In this document: one piece after another, positions 29,802 to 41,169 of the stretch
Numbering within the stretch: position 1 is the stretch's first letter
How the letters are laid out: each line of letters begins with the position of its first letter
Source: an uncultured bacterium
GTDB lineage: Bacteria > Sysuimicrobiota > Sysuimicrobiia > Sysuimicrobiales > Sysuimicrobiaceae
Assembly: GCA_938028835.1 (NCBI GenBank)
Contig: CALIMJ010000008.1
Location: 1 to 64,000 of the forward strand
Length of the DNA: 64,000 nucleotides
Direction of reading: 5' to 3'
Program-made: the position numbers and the translations under genes
Notes under the pieces: model-generated
The model's input: the letters and a program-made list of their open reading frames with translations, nothing else
Told to the model about the DNA's origin: nothing
Database searches by the model: none

Positions 29802-29803
29802 GG

Positions 29804-29835
29804 TTGACAAGCACCAGTCCTTAGAGTAGCCTAAA
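29804..29835 (+). promoter_or_regulatory. Promoter TTGACA-N17-TAGCCT overlapped by DtxR/IdeR-like box TTAGAGTAGCCTAA
   Basis: -35 29804-29809, -10 29827-29832; palindromic TTAG...CTAA resembles the DtxR consensus TTAGGTTAGCCTAACCTAA. Confidence 0.65.
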
Positions 29836-29886
29836 GCCGCAAATTTGACCTTTCCAGTCAACAATGGCACGGAGGTGAGGCGCACG

Positions 29887-30930
29887 ATGGCAGCACGCCC
29901 CGCCGCACTTTGGCCCCTTCTCTTGCTGCTGGTCTTCCTCACTCTTCCGCAGCTACCGGCTTCGGGGCAGGCCCGGGAGCTCAACCTGTACAACGGCCGG
30001 CACTACGACACCGACGAGGCCATCTACCAGGAGTTCACCCGCAGGACCGGGGTACGGGTGAACTTGGTACAGGGTGACGCGGACCAGCTCATCGAGCGCA
30101 TCCGGGCGGAAGGCTCCAACAGCCCCGCGGACGTGCTGGTGACCGTGGACGCCGGGCGCCTGTACCGGGCCCAGCAGCTGGGCCTCTGCCAGCGGGTGGA
30201 CTCGCCGGTGCTGAGCGCCAGGATCCCCGGGCACCTGCGGGATCCCCAGGGGCACTGGTTTGGGTTCACCAAGCGCTTGCGGGTCATCGCGTACTCCCGG
30301 GCCCGCGTGGACCGGGCGGCTCTGTCCACGTACGAGGACCTGGCCTCTCCCCGGTGGCGGCGCAAGGTGCTCGTCCGCAGCTCCAGCCACGTGTACAACC
30401 AGTCCCTGGTGGGAGCCCTTATCGCCTGGCACGGCGAAGCCTTCGTCGCCCGCTGGGCCCGCGGGATGGTGGCCAACTTCGCGCGCCCGCCGCAGGGGGG
30501 AGACACTGACCAGCTGCGGGCCCTGGCCGCGGGGGAGGGCGACGTGGCCTTGGTGAACCACTACTACTACCTGCGGCTGCTGAACTCGTCCAATCCTACT
30601 GACCGAGCGGTGGCGCAGCAGGTGGGGCTGTTCTTTCCCAACCAGGGTCCTGAGGACCGCGGGGTGCACGTCAACCTGAGCGGCGCGTGCGTGGTGAGCA
30701 CGTCCCGGAACCGTCAGGCCGCGGTGGCCTTCCTGGAGTTCCTGAGTTCGGACTTCGCGCAGGAAGTGTTCAGCAAGGGCAACTTCGAGTTCCCCGCGGT
30801 GCGGGGGATCCAAAACCCCATGGCCGCGATCGCCCCCGCCAACCTCCGGGAGGACACGCTGAACGCCGCCACCTACGCCGCCAACGGCGGCAGGGCTCTG
30901 CACCTCATGGTGGCCGCAGGCTGGAGGTGA
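29887..30930 (+). CDS. Fe(III) ABC transporter substrate-binding protein (FbpA/FutA-like)
   Basis: RELNLYNGRHYDTDEAIYQEFTRRTGVRVNLVQGDADQLIERIRAEG; GVHVNLSGACVV. Confidence 0.93.
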   Translation: MAARPAALWPLLLLLVFLTLPQLPASGQARELNLYNGRHYDTDEAIYQEFTRRTGVRVNLVQGDADQLIERIRAEGSNSPADVLVTVDAGRLYRAQQLGLCQRVDSPVLSARIPGHLRDPQGHWFGFTKRLRVIAYSRARVDRAALSTYEDLASPRWRRKVLVRSSSHVYNQSLVGALIAWHGEAFVARWARGMVANFARPPQGGDTDQLRALAAGEGDVALVNHYYYLRLLNSSNPTDRAVAQQVGLFFPNQGPEDRGVHVNLSGACVVSTSRNRQAAVAFLEFLSSDFAQEVFSKGNFEFPAVRGIQNPMAAIAPANLREDTLNAATYAANGGRALHLMVAAGWR

Positions 30931-30940
30931 GGGGCCGTCG

Positions 30941-32695
30941 GTGACCCCTGGCAGTAGGGCCGCGGGCGGAGGCAGTACTGCGGTGACCCGAGGCCGGCGG
31001 CAGAGCTGGCACGGGCTTCTGCCGGGCGCCGGCCTCGGCGTGGCCGGCGCTCTGTCGCTGCCCGTGCTCACCGTGGCCGCCAGCGTGTTCTTCCCCGCCG
31101 AGGCCGCGTGGGCGGAGTTCGTCCGGCTGGTCCTGCCCCGTTACGTCCGCAACACCGTGTGGCTTCTCCTGGGGGTGGGTGCCGGGACCCTGGTGGTGGG
31201 CGTGGGCGCAGCCTGGCTGGTCACCGCGTACCGTTTTCCCGGCCGCCGGCTGTGCCAGGCGCTGCTCCTGCTCCCCCTGGCGGTGCCCGCCTACCTGGTA
31301 GCGTACACCTACGCGGACCTGTTGCAGTACTCGGGCCCGGTGCAGTCCACCCTGCGGGGGTGGTTCGGCTGGACCCGGGGCTACCCGTTTCCAGAAATCC
31401 GCTCCCTCGGCGGCGCGGTGTTCGTCCTCACGTTTGTGCTGTACCCGTACGTGTACCTGCTCACCCGCGCGGCGCTGCTGGAGCAGTCCCCGATCGTTTG
31501 GGAGGTGAGCCGGACCCTGGGCCACGGGCCGTGGAGCACCTTCTTCCAGGTCGCTCTCCCCGTAGCGCGGCCGGGGATCGCCGCGGGGCTGAGCCTCGTG
31601 GCGATGGAGGTGCTGGCGGACTTCGGCACGGTGAAGTACTTCGAGCTGGACACCTTCGCCACGGGGATCTACCTGGTGTGGTTCAGCTTTGGGTCGGTGC
31701 TGGGCGCCGCAAAACTGGCGGTGTGGCTGATGGGGTTCGTGCTGGCGGTCGTGGCCGTGGAACGGCTTTCCCGGGGCCGGAGGCGGTACCACCGGCCGGC
31801 GGCCCCGGTGCGCGAAGCGCGACCCCAGCACCTCACCGGGCTTTGGGCGGCTTTGGCGCTGGGGGCGTGCCTGGTACCTCCGGCCTTGGGGTTCGGGCTT
31901 CCCGGTGCGTACCTCGGGTGGATGGCCTGGGTAGGCGGGGATCCCCTGTGGGGGCGGGCGTTCCTCCGCCTGGCGGGCAACACCTTCGTCCTGGCCACCA
32001 CCGCTGCCGGGGCCGCGGTGCTGATCTCAGCCCTGCTGGCCTACGGGCTGCGCCTTGCCCCCACACCGGTGATGCGGCTGGCGGCCCGGGTGGTGTCCCT
32101 AGGCTACGCGGTGCCGGGCGTGGTGGTGGCGGTAGGTGTGCTGGTGCCCTTCGGGTGGCTGGGCAGCGCCGTGGACACGTACTTCCGGCAGTGGTGGGGA
32201 ATCTCCACGGGGCTGATCCTCACCGGGACCACCTTCACCCTCGTGTACGCCTACCTGGTCCGGTTCCTGGCCGCCGCCCTGAGCACCGTGGAGGCGGGGT
32301 TAAGCCGTATCGGGCCGACCCTGGAGGGGGCCGCTAGGACCCTGGGGCACGGGCCCGGAAGCGTCCTGCTGCGGGTCCACGCCCCCCTCATGCGGGGAAG
32401 CATCTTCACGGCGGCCTTGCTGGTGTTCGCAGACGCCCTCAAGGAGCTCCCGGCCACTCTGGTTTTGCGTCCCCTCAACTTTGACACCCTAGCGGTCCGA
32501 CTTTACCTCCTGGCCAGCGACGAGCGGCTCATGCAGGCTTCCACTTCCGGGCTTTGCATCGTGGCGGTGGGGTTGCTGCCGGTCCTTCTGCTGGACCGGG
32601 CGGTGCACCGGTCCCGGGCCGAGGCCCCCGCGGGGCCGGGTTCGGGCGACCCATCGGGTCGGGATCGGATTGACCCGACTACCGGATTCGCCTAG
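30941..32695 (+). CDS. Iron ABC transporter permease (FbpB-like)
   Basis: Two permease-domain halves; EVSRTLGHGPWSTFFQVALPVARPGIAAGLSLVAMEVLADFG; DALKELPATLVLRPLNFDTLAVRLY. Confidence 0.93.
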   Translation: MTPGSRAAGGGSTAVTRGRRQSWHGLLPGAGLGVAGALSLPVLTVAASVFFPAEAAWAEFVRLVLPRYVRNTVWLLLGVGAGTLVVGVGAAWLVTAYRFPGRRLCQALLLLPLAVPAYLVAYTYADLLQYSGPVQSTLRGWFGWTRGYPFPEIRSLGGAVFVLTFVLYPYVYLLTRAALLEQSPIVWEVSRTLGHGPWSTFFQVALPVARPGIAAGLSLVAMEVLADFGTVKYFELDTFATGIYLVWFSFGSVLGAAKLAVWLMGFVLAVVAVERLSRGRRRYHRPAAPVREARPQHLTGLWAALALGACLVPPALGFGLPGAYLGWMAWVGGDPLWGRAFLRLAGNTFVLATTAAGAAVLISALLAYGLRLAPTPVMRLAARVVSLGYAVPGVVVAVGVLVPFGWLGSAVDTYFRQWWGISTGLILTGTTFTLVYAYLVRFLAAALSTVEAGLSRIGPTLEGAARTLGHGPGSVLLRVHAPLMRGSIFTAALLVFADALKELPATLVLRPLNFDTLAVRLYLLASDERLMQASTSGLCIVAVGLLPVLLLDRAVHRSRAEAPAGPGSGDPSGRDRIDPTTGFA

Positions 32696-32701
32696 CCTAA
32701 A
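32670..32701 (+). promoter_or_regulatory. Promoter TTGACC-N17-TAGCCT-AAA upstream of the iron ABC ATPase; partial DtxR-like site
   Basis: Same architecture and TAGCCTAAA core as 29804-29835; the permease stop TAG lies in the -10. Confidence 0.55.
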
Positions 32702-32722
32702 CGAGCACGGGGAGGACGGCCC

Positions 32723-33802
32723 ATGGTCGCGCACGCGAGGGAAACGGAAGGTGTTCCGGAAGCCCGGGTACGGCTGGTGGGCATCTCCAAGCGCTTCGGG
32801 ACCGTCCAGGCGCTGTCCGGCCTGACGCTGTCCGTGCAGGCCGGGGAGATCCTGGTGTTGTTGGGCCCCAGCGGGTGCGGGAAGACCACGGCTCTCCGGA
32901 TCGTGGCAGGTCTCGAGCACCCGGACGAGGGCTGGGTGGAGCTGGCGGGGCAGGTGGTGGCAGGACCCCGCTGGGTTCCGCCCGAAGCGCGCGGCGTGGG
33001 CATGGTGTTCCAGGAGCCCTCCCTGTTCCCGCACCTCACCGTCCTCCAGAACGTGGCGTTCGGGCTGCGCGGGATGTCCCGGGCCGAGCGGCTCCGGAGG
33101 GCGCACGAGATCTTAGACCGGGTCGGTGCGGGGGAGCTGGCGGGCCGGTTCCCCCACGAGCTGTCCGGAGGAGAGCAGCAGCGCGTGGCCCTGGCCAGGG
33201 CGCTGGCGCCGAGGCCGTCGGTGGTGCTGCTGGACGAACCCCTGAGCAGCTTGGACCCTGAGCTGCGGCGGCGCATGCGGGAGGAGCTGCGTCGCCTGCT
33301 GAAAGTGGAGGGGAGCACTGCCATCGTGGTGACCCACGACCAGGAGGAGGCGTTCGCGCTGGCGGATCGCATCGGGGTGCTAAGCCGGGGGCGGCTGTGG
33401 CAGGTGGGGCCTCCGGAGGAGATCTACCACGCGCCCGCGTGCCGGTTCGTGGCGGACTTCGTGGGCGAGGCGGACTTCCTCCCCGGCCGTGTCCGCGACC
33501 ACGTGGCCCGCACCGAACTCGGGGACTTCCCCTGCAACGGGCTTCCGGAAGGCGCGTTGGTGGAGGTGATGGTGCGGCCCGCGGACCTGGCCGTGGAGCC
33601 GGATGCGGACGGACCCGCAATGGTGGTCGGCCGCCGCTTCCGCGGCCCGGAGACGCTGTACGAGGTACGGCTGGCGTCGGGCCGGGTGGTCAGGTGCCGG
33701 GTCTCCGGCGACGCTGGCCTCAAGCTCGGCACCCGGGTACGGGTGCGGGCGACCACCCCGCGGGTTGTGGTGTTCCCCGCGGAGGCAGGTGAGCCGGGCT
33801 AG
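32723..33802 (+). CDS. Iron ABC transporter ATP-binding protein (FbpC-like)
   Basis: LLGPSGCGKTTALRIVAGLE; LSGGEQQRVALARALA; TOBE-like C-term. Confidence 0.95.
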   Translation: MVAHARETEGVPEARVRLVGISKRFGTVQALSGLTLSVQAGEILVLLGPSGCGKTTALRIVAGLEHPDEGWVELAGQVVAGPRWVPPEARGVGMVFQEPSLFPHLTVLQNVAFGLRGMSRAERLRRAHEILDRVGAGELAGRFPHELSGGEQQRVALARALAPRPSVVLLDEPLSSLDPELRRRMREELRRLLKVEGSTAIVVTHDQEEAFALADRIGVLSRGRLWQVGPPEEIYHAPACRFVADFVGEADFLPGRVRDHVARTELGDFPCNGLPEGALVEVMVRPADLAVEPDADGPAMVVGRRFRGPETLYEVRLASGRVVRCRVSGDAGLKLGTRVRVRATTPRVVVFPAEAGEPG

Positions 33803-33829
33803 GCCCGGTCCGCACGTGCTGCCTGTCCC

Positions 33830-34561
33830 TCAGTCACGGCGCACCCGCAGCTCCCGGTGGAGTCGCCACAACTCCACGAACGCCCGTACCACCACGTCCG
33901 GCCGGCCGCCGCTCTGACGTCCCCACCGCCGGGGGTAGTGGGGGACTCCCACCTCCACCACCCGCGCTCCGCGGGCGGCTGCCCGGCACAGCAGCTCGGT
34001 GCTGAGGAAGGCACCTGTGGCCCTCAGAGGCAGGCCGTCTACCATCTCTTTGCGCAGCAGCTTGAAAGCGCAGTCCACGTCCCGCACCCGGACGCCGAAC
34101 CAGGTCCGCACCAGCAGGTTCCACAGCCAGCCGAAAAGCCTGCGGTGCGGGGGGTCCTGGCGTCGGAGCCGGTAGCCCACCACCAGGTCCGCGTACGCCG
34201 CGTGGGGCAGCAGGCGCGAGAGGTCCTGGGGGTCGAACTGCCCGTCCCCGTCGGTGAAGAAGATCCACGGGTAGCGGGAAGCGGAAAAGCCGGTCCTCAG
34301 GGCTGCGCCGTACCCGAGGTTGCGGGGGTGGCTGACCAGCCGGACCCGCGGGTCCTCCCCTGCCAGGCGCCGGACCACCTCCGCGGTTCGGTCCGTGCTC
34401 CCGTCGTCCACCACGATGACCTCGAAGGGTACGTGGAGGCCCTCTAAGGTGTGCACCACCGCCCGTACCACGCGTTCCACGTTGCCCTCCTCGTTGTGGC
34501 ACGGGAGGAACGCGCTGACCCCTCCGGAGAGGGCTTCCGTGAGCTTCTGGGGGGAGCTCAC
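33830..34561 (-). CDS. Glycosyltransferase family 2 (DPM1-like)
   Basis: SAFLPCHNEEGNVERVV; VIVVDDGSTDRTAEVV; FFTDGDGQFDPQDL; GTG start overlaps EmrE stop. Confidence 0.9.
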   Translation of the reverse strand: MSSPQKLTEALSGGVSAFLPCHNEEGNVERVVRAVVHTLEGLHVPFEVIVVDDGSTDRTAEVVRRLAGEDPRVRLVSHPRNLGYGAALRTGFSASRYPWIFFTDGDGQFDPQDLSRLLPHAAYADLVVGYRLRRQDPPHRRLFGWLWNLLVRTWFGVRVRDVDCAFKLLRKEMVDGLPLRATGAFLSTELLCRAAARGARVVEVGVPHYPRRWGRQSGGRPDVVVRAFVELWRLHRELRVRRD

Positions 34562-34911
34562 GCGCTGCTGCTCACCAGCACTAGTCCCAGGATGATGGCC
34601 GCCACCCCTGCCACCCGTACTGCAGGGATGGTCTCGCCGAACAGGTAGGCGGAAGCCAACAGCACGAGCACGTACCCCAGCGACAGGAGGGGATAGGCCA
34701 GGCTGAGCGGGGCGCGGGAGAGGACCACGATCCACAGCACGCTGGCCACCCCGTACAGGGCGAATCCGGCGAGGATGTGGGGGCTCGTGACGATCCGCCA
34801 CAGGAGCAGGCCCACCTCGGACGCTGCCCCCACCCGCAGGGCTCCCATCTTCAGCAGAATCTGGCCCGCGGCCCCCAGGAGGACGGAGATCAGGATCAGC
34901 AACAGCGTCAT
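34558..34911 (-). CDS. EamA/EmrE-like small multidrug-resistance-type membrane protein (flippase-like)
   Basis: 4-TM MTLLLILISVLLGAAGQILLKMGA...; overlaps GT2. Confidence 0.8.
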   Translation of the reverse strand: MTLLLILISVLLGAAGQILLKMGALRVGAASEVGLLLWRIVTSPHILAGFALYGVASVLWIVVLSRAPLSLAYPLLSLGYVLVLLASAYLFGETIPAVRVAGVAAIILGLVLVSSSA

Positions 34912-34943
34912 GGGCTCCCCCGTCTGCTTGGTGTGCAAAGCCG

Positions 34944-36131
34944 CTAAACCCAGGAACGGACGAGCGTCCACCACCGCAGCCAGGTGGCCGGGACCGGGTA
35001 TGCGGTGAGGACCGGTAGCTGATACAGGAACACCAAAGCGGCCACCGTCCAGTACGTACGGATCCACCGCGGCCGCGGGTGCCGCACCCGCTCCAGGACC
35101 GAAGCCAGGGCCAGGTAGCCGAACGGCAGCACCGGAGTGAAATGGTACACGAAGAGCAGCCGTCCCACGAACGCGTACGGGAGGTAGCTCAGGGCGAACC
35201 CGGCCACCGCAAAGGCCAGGGCCGGGGAGGTCCGCACCTGGCGACATACGGCTGCCACCGCGGGCAGCACGGCCCACCAGATGGCGGGGTTTCCCACGGC
35301 GAAGATCCCCTTCATCCAGCCACCGGAGGTTTCGTAGTAGTACCACATGGGCCGCAGGAGCAGGGGCCAGGACCACCAGGGGCTGGCGTAAGGGTGAGTG
35401 GCCTGCAGGGTCGCGTGATAGCGGTACATGTTGACTTGCAGGAGCGCCAGGTCGGCCAGGCTCTCCCCCCGCACCAGGTGGGGGAGGTAACTGGCCGCGT
35501 ACACAACCAACGGCACGGCCAGCAGGCTGCCGGTTACAGCCCACCCCGGCCATCGCCGACCCAAGCCCCACCACGCCAGTGCCACCAGGAATCCCAGCGC
35601 GGCCAGGCTGGCGAGGCCGGTCCACTTGGTGGCACACGCCGCGCCTGCTGTAGCCCCTGCGGCCGCCAGGTACCCCCACCGCCCGGTGCGCACCGCAGCC
35701 CACCCGAGGGCGTAGGTCAGCACGCTGAAGGTTGCGAGAAACACCTCCGGTTTGGCGATCCGGGACTCCACCACCCAGATGGAGTCCAGCGCGCCCAAAG
35801 CAGCGACCGCCAGACCCGCCGACGGCCGGCCCGTGGCCAGGGTGCCGAAGGCGTACAGGGCGGGGATCAGCAGGGTCCCGAACACCGCGGGCACCAACCG
35901 CCAGCCCCAGGCCTCAAACCCCGCCACGCGGATCCCCAGGGCCACCAGCAGCTTGGACAGGGGAGGGTGCGTCCACTCGTAGATGGGCTGGCCGGTGAGG
36001 TACTCGTGCGCGGTGCGCGCGTAGTAGATCTCGTCGAAGACCTGCTTCGGCGGATCCCCCAGGCGCCAGAACCGGACCGCCGCGGAGAGCAGTACCAGGG
36101 CCAGAAGCCACCATCCCGGACGACGCGCCAT
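34944..36131 (-). CDS. PMT/GT39-family glycosyltransferase
   Basis: WRLGDPPKQVFDEIYYARTAHEYLTGQPIYEWTHPPLSKLLVALG; start could be 36131, 36140 or 36167. Confidence 0.88.
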   Translation of the reverse strand: MARRPGWWLLALVLLSAAVRFWRLGDPPKQVFDEIYYARTAHEYLTGQPIYEWTHPPLSKLLVALGIRVAGFEAWGWRLVPAVFGTLLIPALYAFGTLATGRPSAGLAVAALGALDSIWVVESRIAKPEVFLATFSVLTYALGWAAVRTGRWGYLAAAGATAGAACATKWTGLASLAALGFLVALAWWGLGRRWPGWAVTGSLLAVPLVVYAASYLPHLVRGESLADLALLQVNMYRYHATLQATHPYASPWWSWPLLLRPMWYYYETSGGWMKGIFAVGNPAIWWAVLPAVAAVCRQVRTSPALAFAVAGFALSYLPYAFVGRLLFVYHFTPVLPFGYLALASVLERVRHPRPRWIRTYWTVAALVFLYQLPVLTAYPVPATWLRWWTLVRSWV

Positions 36132-36154
36132 CGACTGCATGGTACGCCCGGCGT

Positions 36155-36183
36155 TTGACAGCGCCAACGTGGCGTGCTACCTT
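36155..36183 (+). promoter_or_regulatory. Promoter TTGACA-N17-TACCTT, divergent from the PMT gene
   Basis: Perfect -35 and 17-nt spacer. Confidence 0.5.
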
Positions 36184-36189
36184 GCCCGC

Positions 36190-36390
36190 AAAGGTCGCGG
36201 GGCCAAGTCTGGCCGCTCTGGGCCGGATGCGCGGGTTTTCAGGTCCCGGCCAATCCCAGCTGCCGGGGCTCGGTGGCCACAAGGAAAGGAGGTGGTGCGC
36301 CGTTGAGTAGACATCGCACCCCAGCCCACCTGGAGGAAAAGGGGTAAAGAGGTTGGGAGTCCCGGCGGTGGGCCGGGACTCCTGGTTTTT
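36190..36390 (+). ncRNA. Short independent transcription unit: candidate ncRNA and/or micro-ORF (TTG 36303-36347, LSRHRTPAHLEEKG)
   Basis: Bounded by a promoter and an intrinsic terminator; extended SD AAAGGAGGT 9 nt before TTG. Confidence 0.4.
36356..36390 (+). terminator. Intrinsic terminator GGAGTCCCGGC-GGTGG-GCCGGGACTCC-TGGTTTTT
   Basis: Perfect 11-bp stem and T run. Confidence 0.85.
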
Positions 36391-36431
36391 CGGAGGGTTT
36401 CCACCCCTGGGCCGCACCGCGGACCCTGCGG

Positions 36432-36437
36432 TATACT
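36432..36437 (+). promoter_or_regulatory. -10 element TATACT for tRNA
   Basis: Ends 8 bp before the tRNA 5' end. Confidence 0.5.
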
Positions 36438-36445
36438 CGGCGTGG

Positions 36446-36522
36446 GGCGGCGTAGCTCAGTTGGTCAGAGCACGCGGTTCATACCCGCGGTGTCGGGGGT
36501 TCGAAGCCCTCCGCCGCCACCA
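36446..36522 (+). tRNA. tRNA-CAT, most likely elongator tRNA-Met
   Basis: Full cloverleaf GGCGGCG TA GCTC..GAGC A CGCGG TTCATAC CCGCG GTGTC GGGGG TTCGAAG CCCTC CGCCGCC A CCA; anticodon 36480-36482; CCA encoded; paired 1:72 argues against initiator. Confidence 0.93.
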
Positions 36523-36536
36523 CCGAGGCGAGGGAG

Positions 36537-38056
36537 TTGTCCACCCGCGTGCGACCGCACACCGCCGGGGCCGCTGTGGCCCGGACCCCAGACGACCTGC
36601 TGAGGATCGTACGGCGCACCCTGGAGGAGGATGGGGGGTTGCCGGCGGGGACCCACGTGCTGGCTGCATGCTCGGGCGGCGCGGACTCCGTGGCTCTGGT
36701 GCACCTCCTGGCCCGCTTGAGCGCCGAGAGGCGGTGGCGGGTCAGCGTGGGGCATGTGCACCACGGGTTGCGGACCTCCGCGGACTCGGACGCCACCTTC
36801 GTGGCGGAGCTGGCCCGGCGCTTGCAGCTCCCCTTCTTCGTGCGGCGTGTGCAGGGACTCGGCGGGGCCAACCTGGAGGCGCGGGCCAGGGCGGCCCGCT
36901 ACGCGGCTCTGGCGGACATGGCCCGCGAGGCGGGCGCACAGGCGGTGGCCACCGGGCACACCCTCGACGACCAGGCGGAGACCGTCCTGTTGCGTCTCGT
37001 CCGGGGAACCGGACTGACCGGGCTTTCGGGCATCCGGCCCCTCCGGTTCCTTGCGCCCGGGATCACGGTGGTCCGTCCCCTCCTGTGGTGCCGACGGCAG
37101 GCGCTGCGGGATTTCATCAGCCAGGAAGGCGAGACGTGGAGGGAGGACGAGACCAACCTCGACCCGCGTTACGCCCGCAACCGGATCCGGGCCCGGCTGA
37201 TGCCGATCCTGGTGGCGGAGAACCCGCGTTTCCCGGAAGCCCTGGCCCATCTGGCGGAGGTGGTGCGGGAGGAGGAGGCGGTGTGGGCGGAGTGGGTCGG
37301 CCAGACGCTGCGGCGTCTTGCGCGGCCCGCGGAGGGTGGCTGGACGGTGCCGCTGCAGGAGTTTTTGCACCTACCCACAGGGCTGCAGCGGCGGGTCTTG
37401 CGGGAGCTGGCGGGAAACTTCCCGGCCGTTTCCTTCGTTCACGTGGAGGAGGCGCGTCGGTTGCTGCGCGGCGGGCAGGCGGGTCAGGAGCTGGCGCTAC
37501 CGGGAGGTGCACGGGTGCGGCGGGAGTCCAGCAGCTTCTGGGTGGGTTGGCCGCGTGAGGCCACTAGCCTAGAGCCCGTGCCCCTGCCGGTGCCAGGCCG
37601 GGCGTGGGTTCCGGACCTGGGCCTCGTGGTGGACGCCCGGGTGGAGTCGCGGGGCGCGTCCGAGCCCGAGGGCCGGTGGGAAGCCGAGCTGGACGAGCGG
37701 TACTGCAAGCGGGACCTGGTGGTGCGCGCCCGCCGGCCCGGGGACCGCATCCGGCTGAAGGTGGGGACGCGCAAGCTGCAGGACCTACTGGTGGACCTGC
37801 GGGTTCCGCGGTGGGAGCGGGACCGTCTCCCTTTCGTGGCCACCGGCGACGGCGAGGTGCTGTGGGTGGTGGGCTACCGCGTGGCGGACGCAGCGCGTCC
37901 GGCGCCGGACGCGGCACGCTGCCTGCGGCTGCGGGCGTGGCCCCTGGAGGCAGGGGCTACACTGGAAGCGGGAGCCGCCGATGGTATACTGGGTGAACAA
38001 CTCCCGGCCGGCCTGGGTGGGTCGGCGCGCGTGAGCGAAGGGCAGGAGGCGATCCG

Positions 38057-38060
<4 letters not shown>
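36537..38060 (+). CDS. tilS: tRNA(Ile)-lysidine synthetase
   Basis: [59 protein letters not shown]. Confidence 0.95.
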
Positions 38061-39976
<1,916 letters not shown>

Positions 39977-40031
39977 CCCCCCGCTCTCTGCCTTCAAGCC
40001 TGGGTGGAGCCCTCCGCCCGGGTGGGCCTGG

Positions 40032-40607
40032 TCAGGCAGGGGAGGCGGCCAGCAGATCCTCGGACCTCACCGCCCGGACGCCCGCCTGCTCCCACTCCTT
40101 GCGCCGCTCCGGGACCTGCTCGGGGTACACGGGCCTCGCCGCGTCCTCCACCACCGCGGTGCGGAACCCCGTACGGGCCGCGTCCAGGGCCGTGGCGTGC
40201 ACGCAGTAGTCGGTGGCGAGCCCGCACACGTACACCTCCTGGACCCCGAGGCCCCGCAGCAGGTCCGCTAGGCCCGTCCCCTGGAACCCGGAGTACGCCT
40301 CCTGGTCGGGCCGGTATGCCTTCCGGACGATGTGGGTGATGGGCTCCCGCCGCAGCTGCGGGTGCAGGTCCGCTCCCGCTGTGCCCTGGACGCAGTGGGG
40401 AGGCCAGGGGCCGCCGCGCTCCCGGAAGGACACGTGGTCCGGGGGATGCCAGTCCTGCGTGGCCACTACAGGGCGACCCGCCCGCGCGAAAGCCTGCGCC
40501 AGGGCGTTCACCACGGGCACGATCCGGTCTCCCTCCGGAACTGCCAGCGCCCCGCCCGGGCAGAAGTCGTTCTGCAGGTCCACCACGATGAGGGCCGCGC
40601 GTTCCAC
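40032..40607 (-). CDS. pncA: Nicotinamidase / isochorismatase family
   Basis: ALIVVDLQNDFCPGGALAV; TQDWHPPDHVSF; VYVCGLATDYCVHATALDA. Confidence 0.93.
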   Translation of the reverse strand: MERAALIVVDLQNDFCPGGALAVPEGDRIVPVVNALAQAFARAGRPVVATQDWHPPDHVSFRERGGPWPPHCVQGTAGADLHPQLRREPITHIVRKAYRPDQEAYSGFQGTGLADLLRGLGVQEVYVCGLATDYCVHATALDAARTGFRTAVVEDAARPVYPEQVPERRKEWEQAGVRAVRSEDLLAASPA

Positions 40608-40697
40608 CGCGCACCACCTCCCCTCCTGTCTGCCACGCCTCGCGCCTCGCCTATAGTATACTTCGGTGCGAATCCGACGCCGTGGCAGGAGGAAGGG

Positions 40698-41159
40698 TTG
40701 GCGAAGCGCAGCGCGAGGGAAGACCTGCGACGGCCGGTGCTGGTCTACGTGAGTGCGGTGGCCGTGCTGGCCGTCGTCCTGGGCGTGCTCCAGGCCCGGT
40801 ACGAGGCGGGCCGTCGTCCCCCCAGCGCGGAAGCGGTGGTGCGCCACCTCACCGAGACCTTTGTGGGGGAGGGTACCGTGCGGTCCGTGCGCCTGCGGGG
40901 CGACGTGGCGGAGCTGGAGGTGGCCATGGACGGGGTCCGGGCCCTGCCCCGGGACCGTGCGGAGTGGCCGCAGTTCTTCCGCGACGCCACCGACGTGGCC
41001 GCGGATCGGCTCTTCAGCCCGCCCGCGCAGATCACGACCCCTGCCCTGGGCGGCCTGGAGCGGGTGGCCATCCGCTACACCCTGCAGGGCAGGGAGGTGG
41101 CCCGGGGTTCAAAACGGAGGGGGGATCGCACCGCCACGGTGACCGTGGCTCGGCCGTGA
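40698..41159 (+). CDS. Hypothetical single-TM protein
   Basis: TTG start; N-terminal TM VYVSAVAVLAVVLGVL; coding context only. Confidence 0.5.
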   Translation: MAKRSAREDLRRPVLVYVSAVAVLAVVLGVLQARYEAGRRPPSAEAVVRHLTETFVGEGTVRSVRLRGDVAELEVAMDGVRALPRDRAEWPQFFRDATDVAADRLFSPPAQITTPALGGLERVAIRYTLQGREVARGSKRRGDRTATVTVARP

Positions 41160-41169
41160 GGAGGACGAC

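Noticed and set aside
36446-36522. Initiator tRNA-fMet
   Set aside because: The acceptor stem is fully paired at 1:72, unlike typical bacterial initiator tRNAs.
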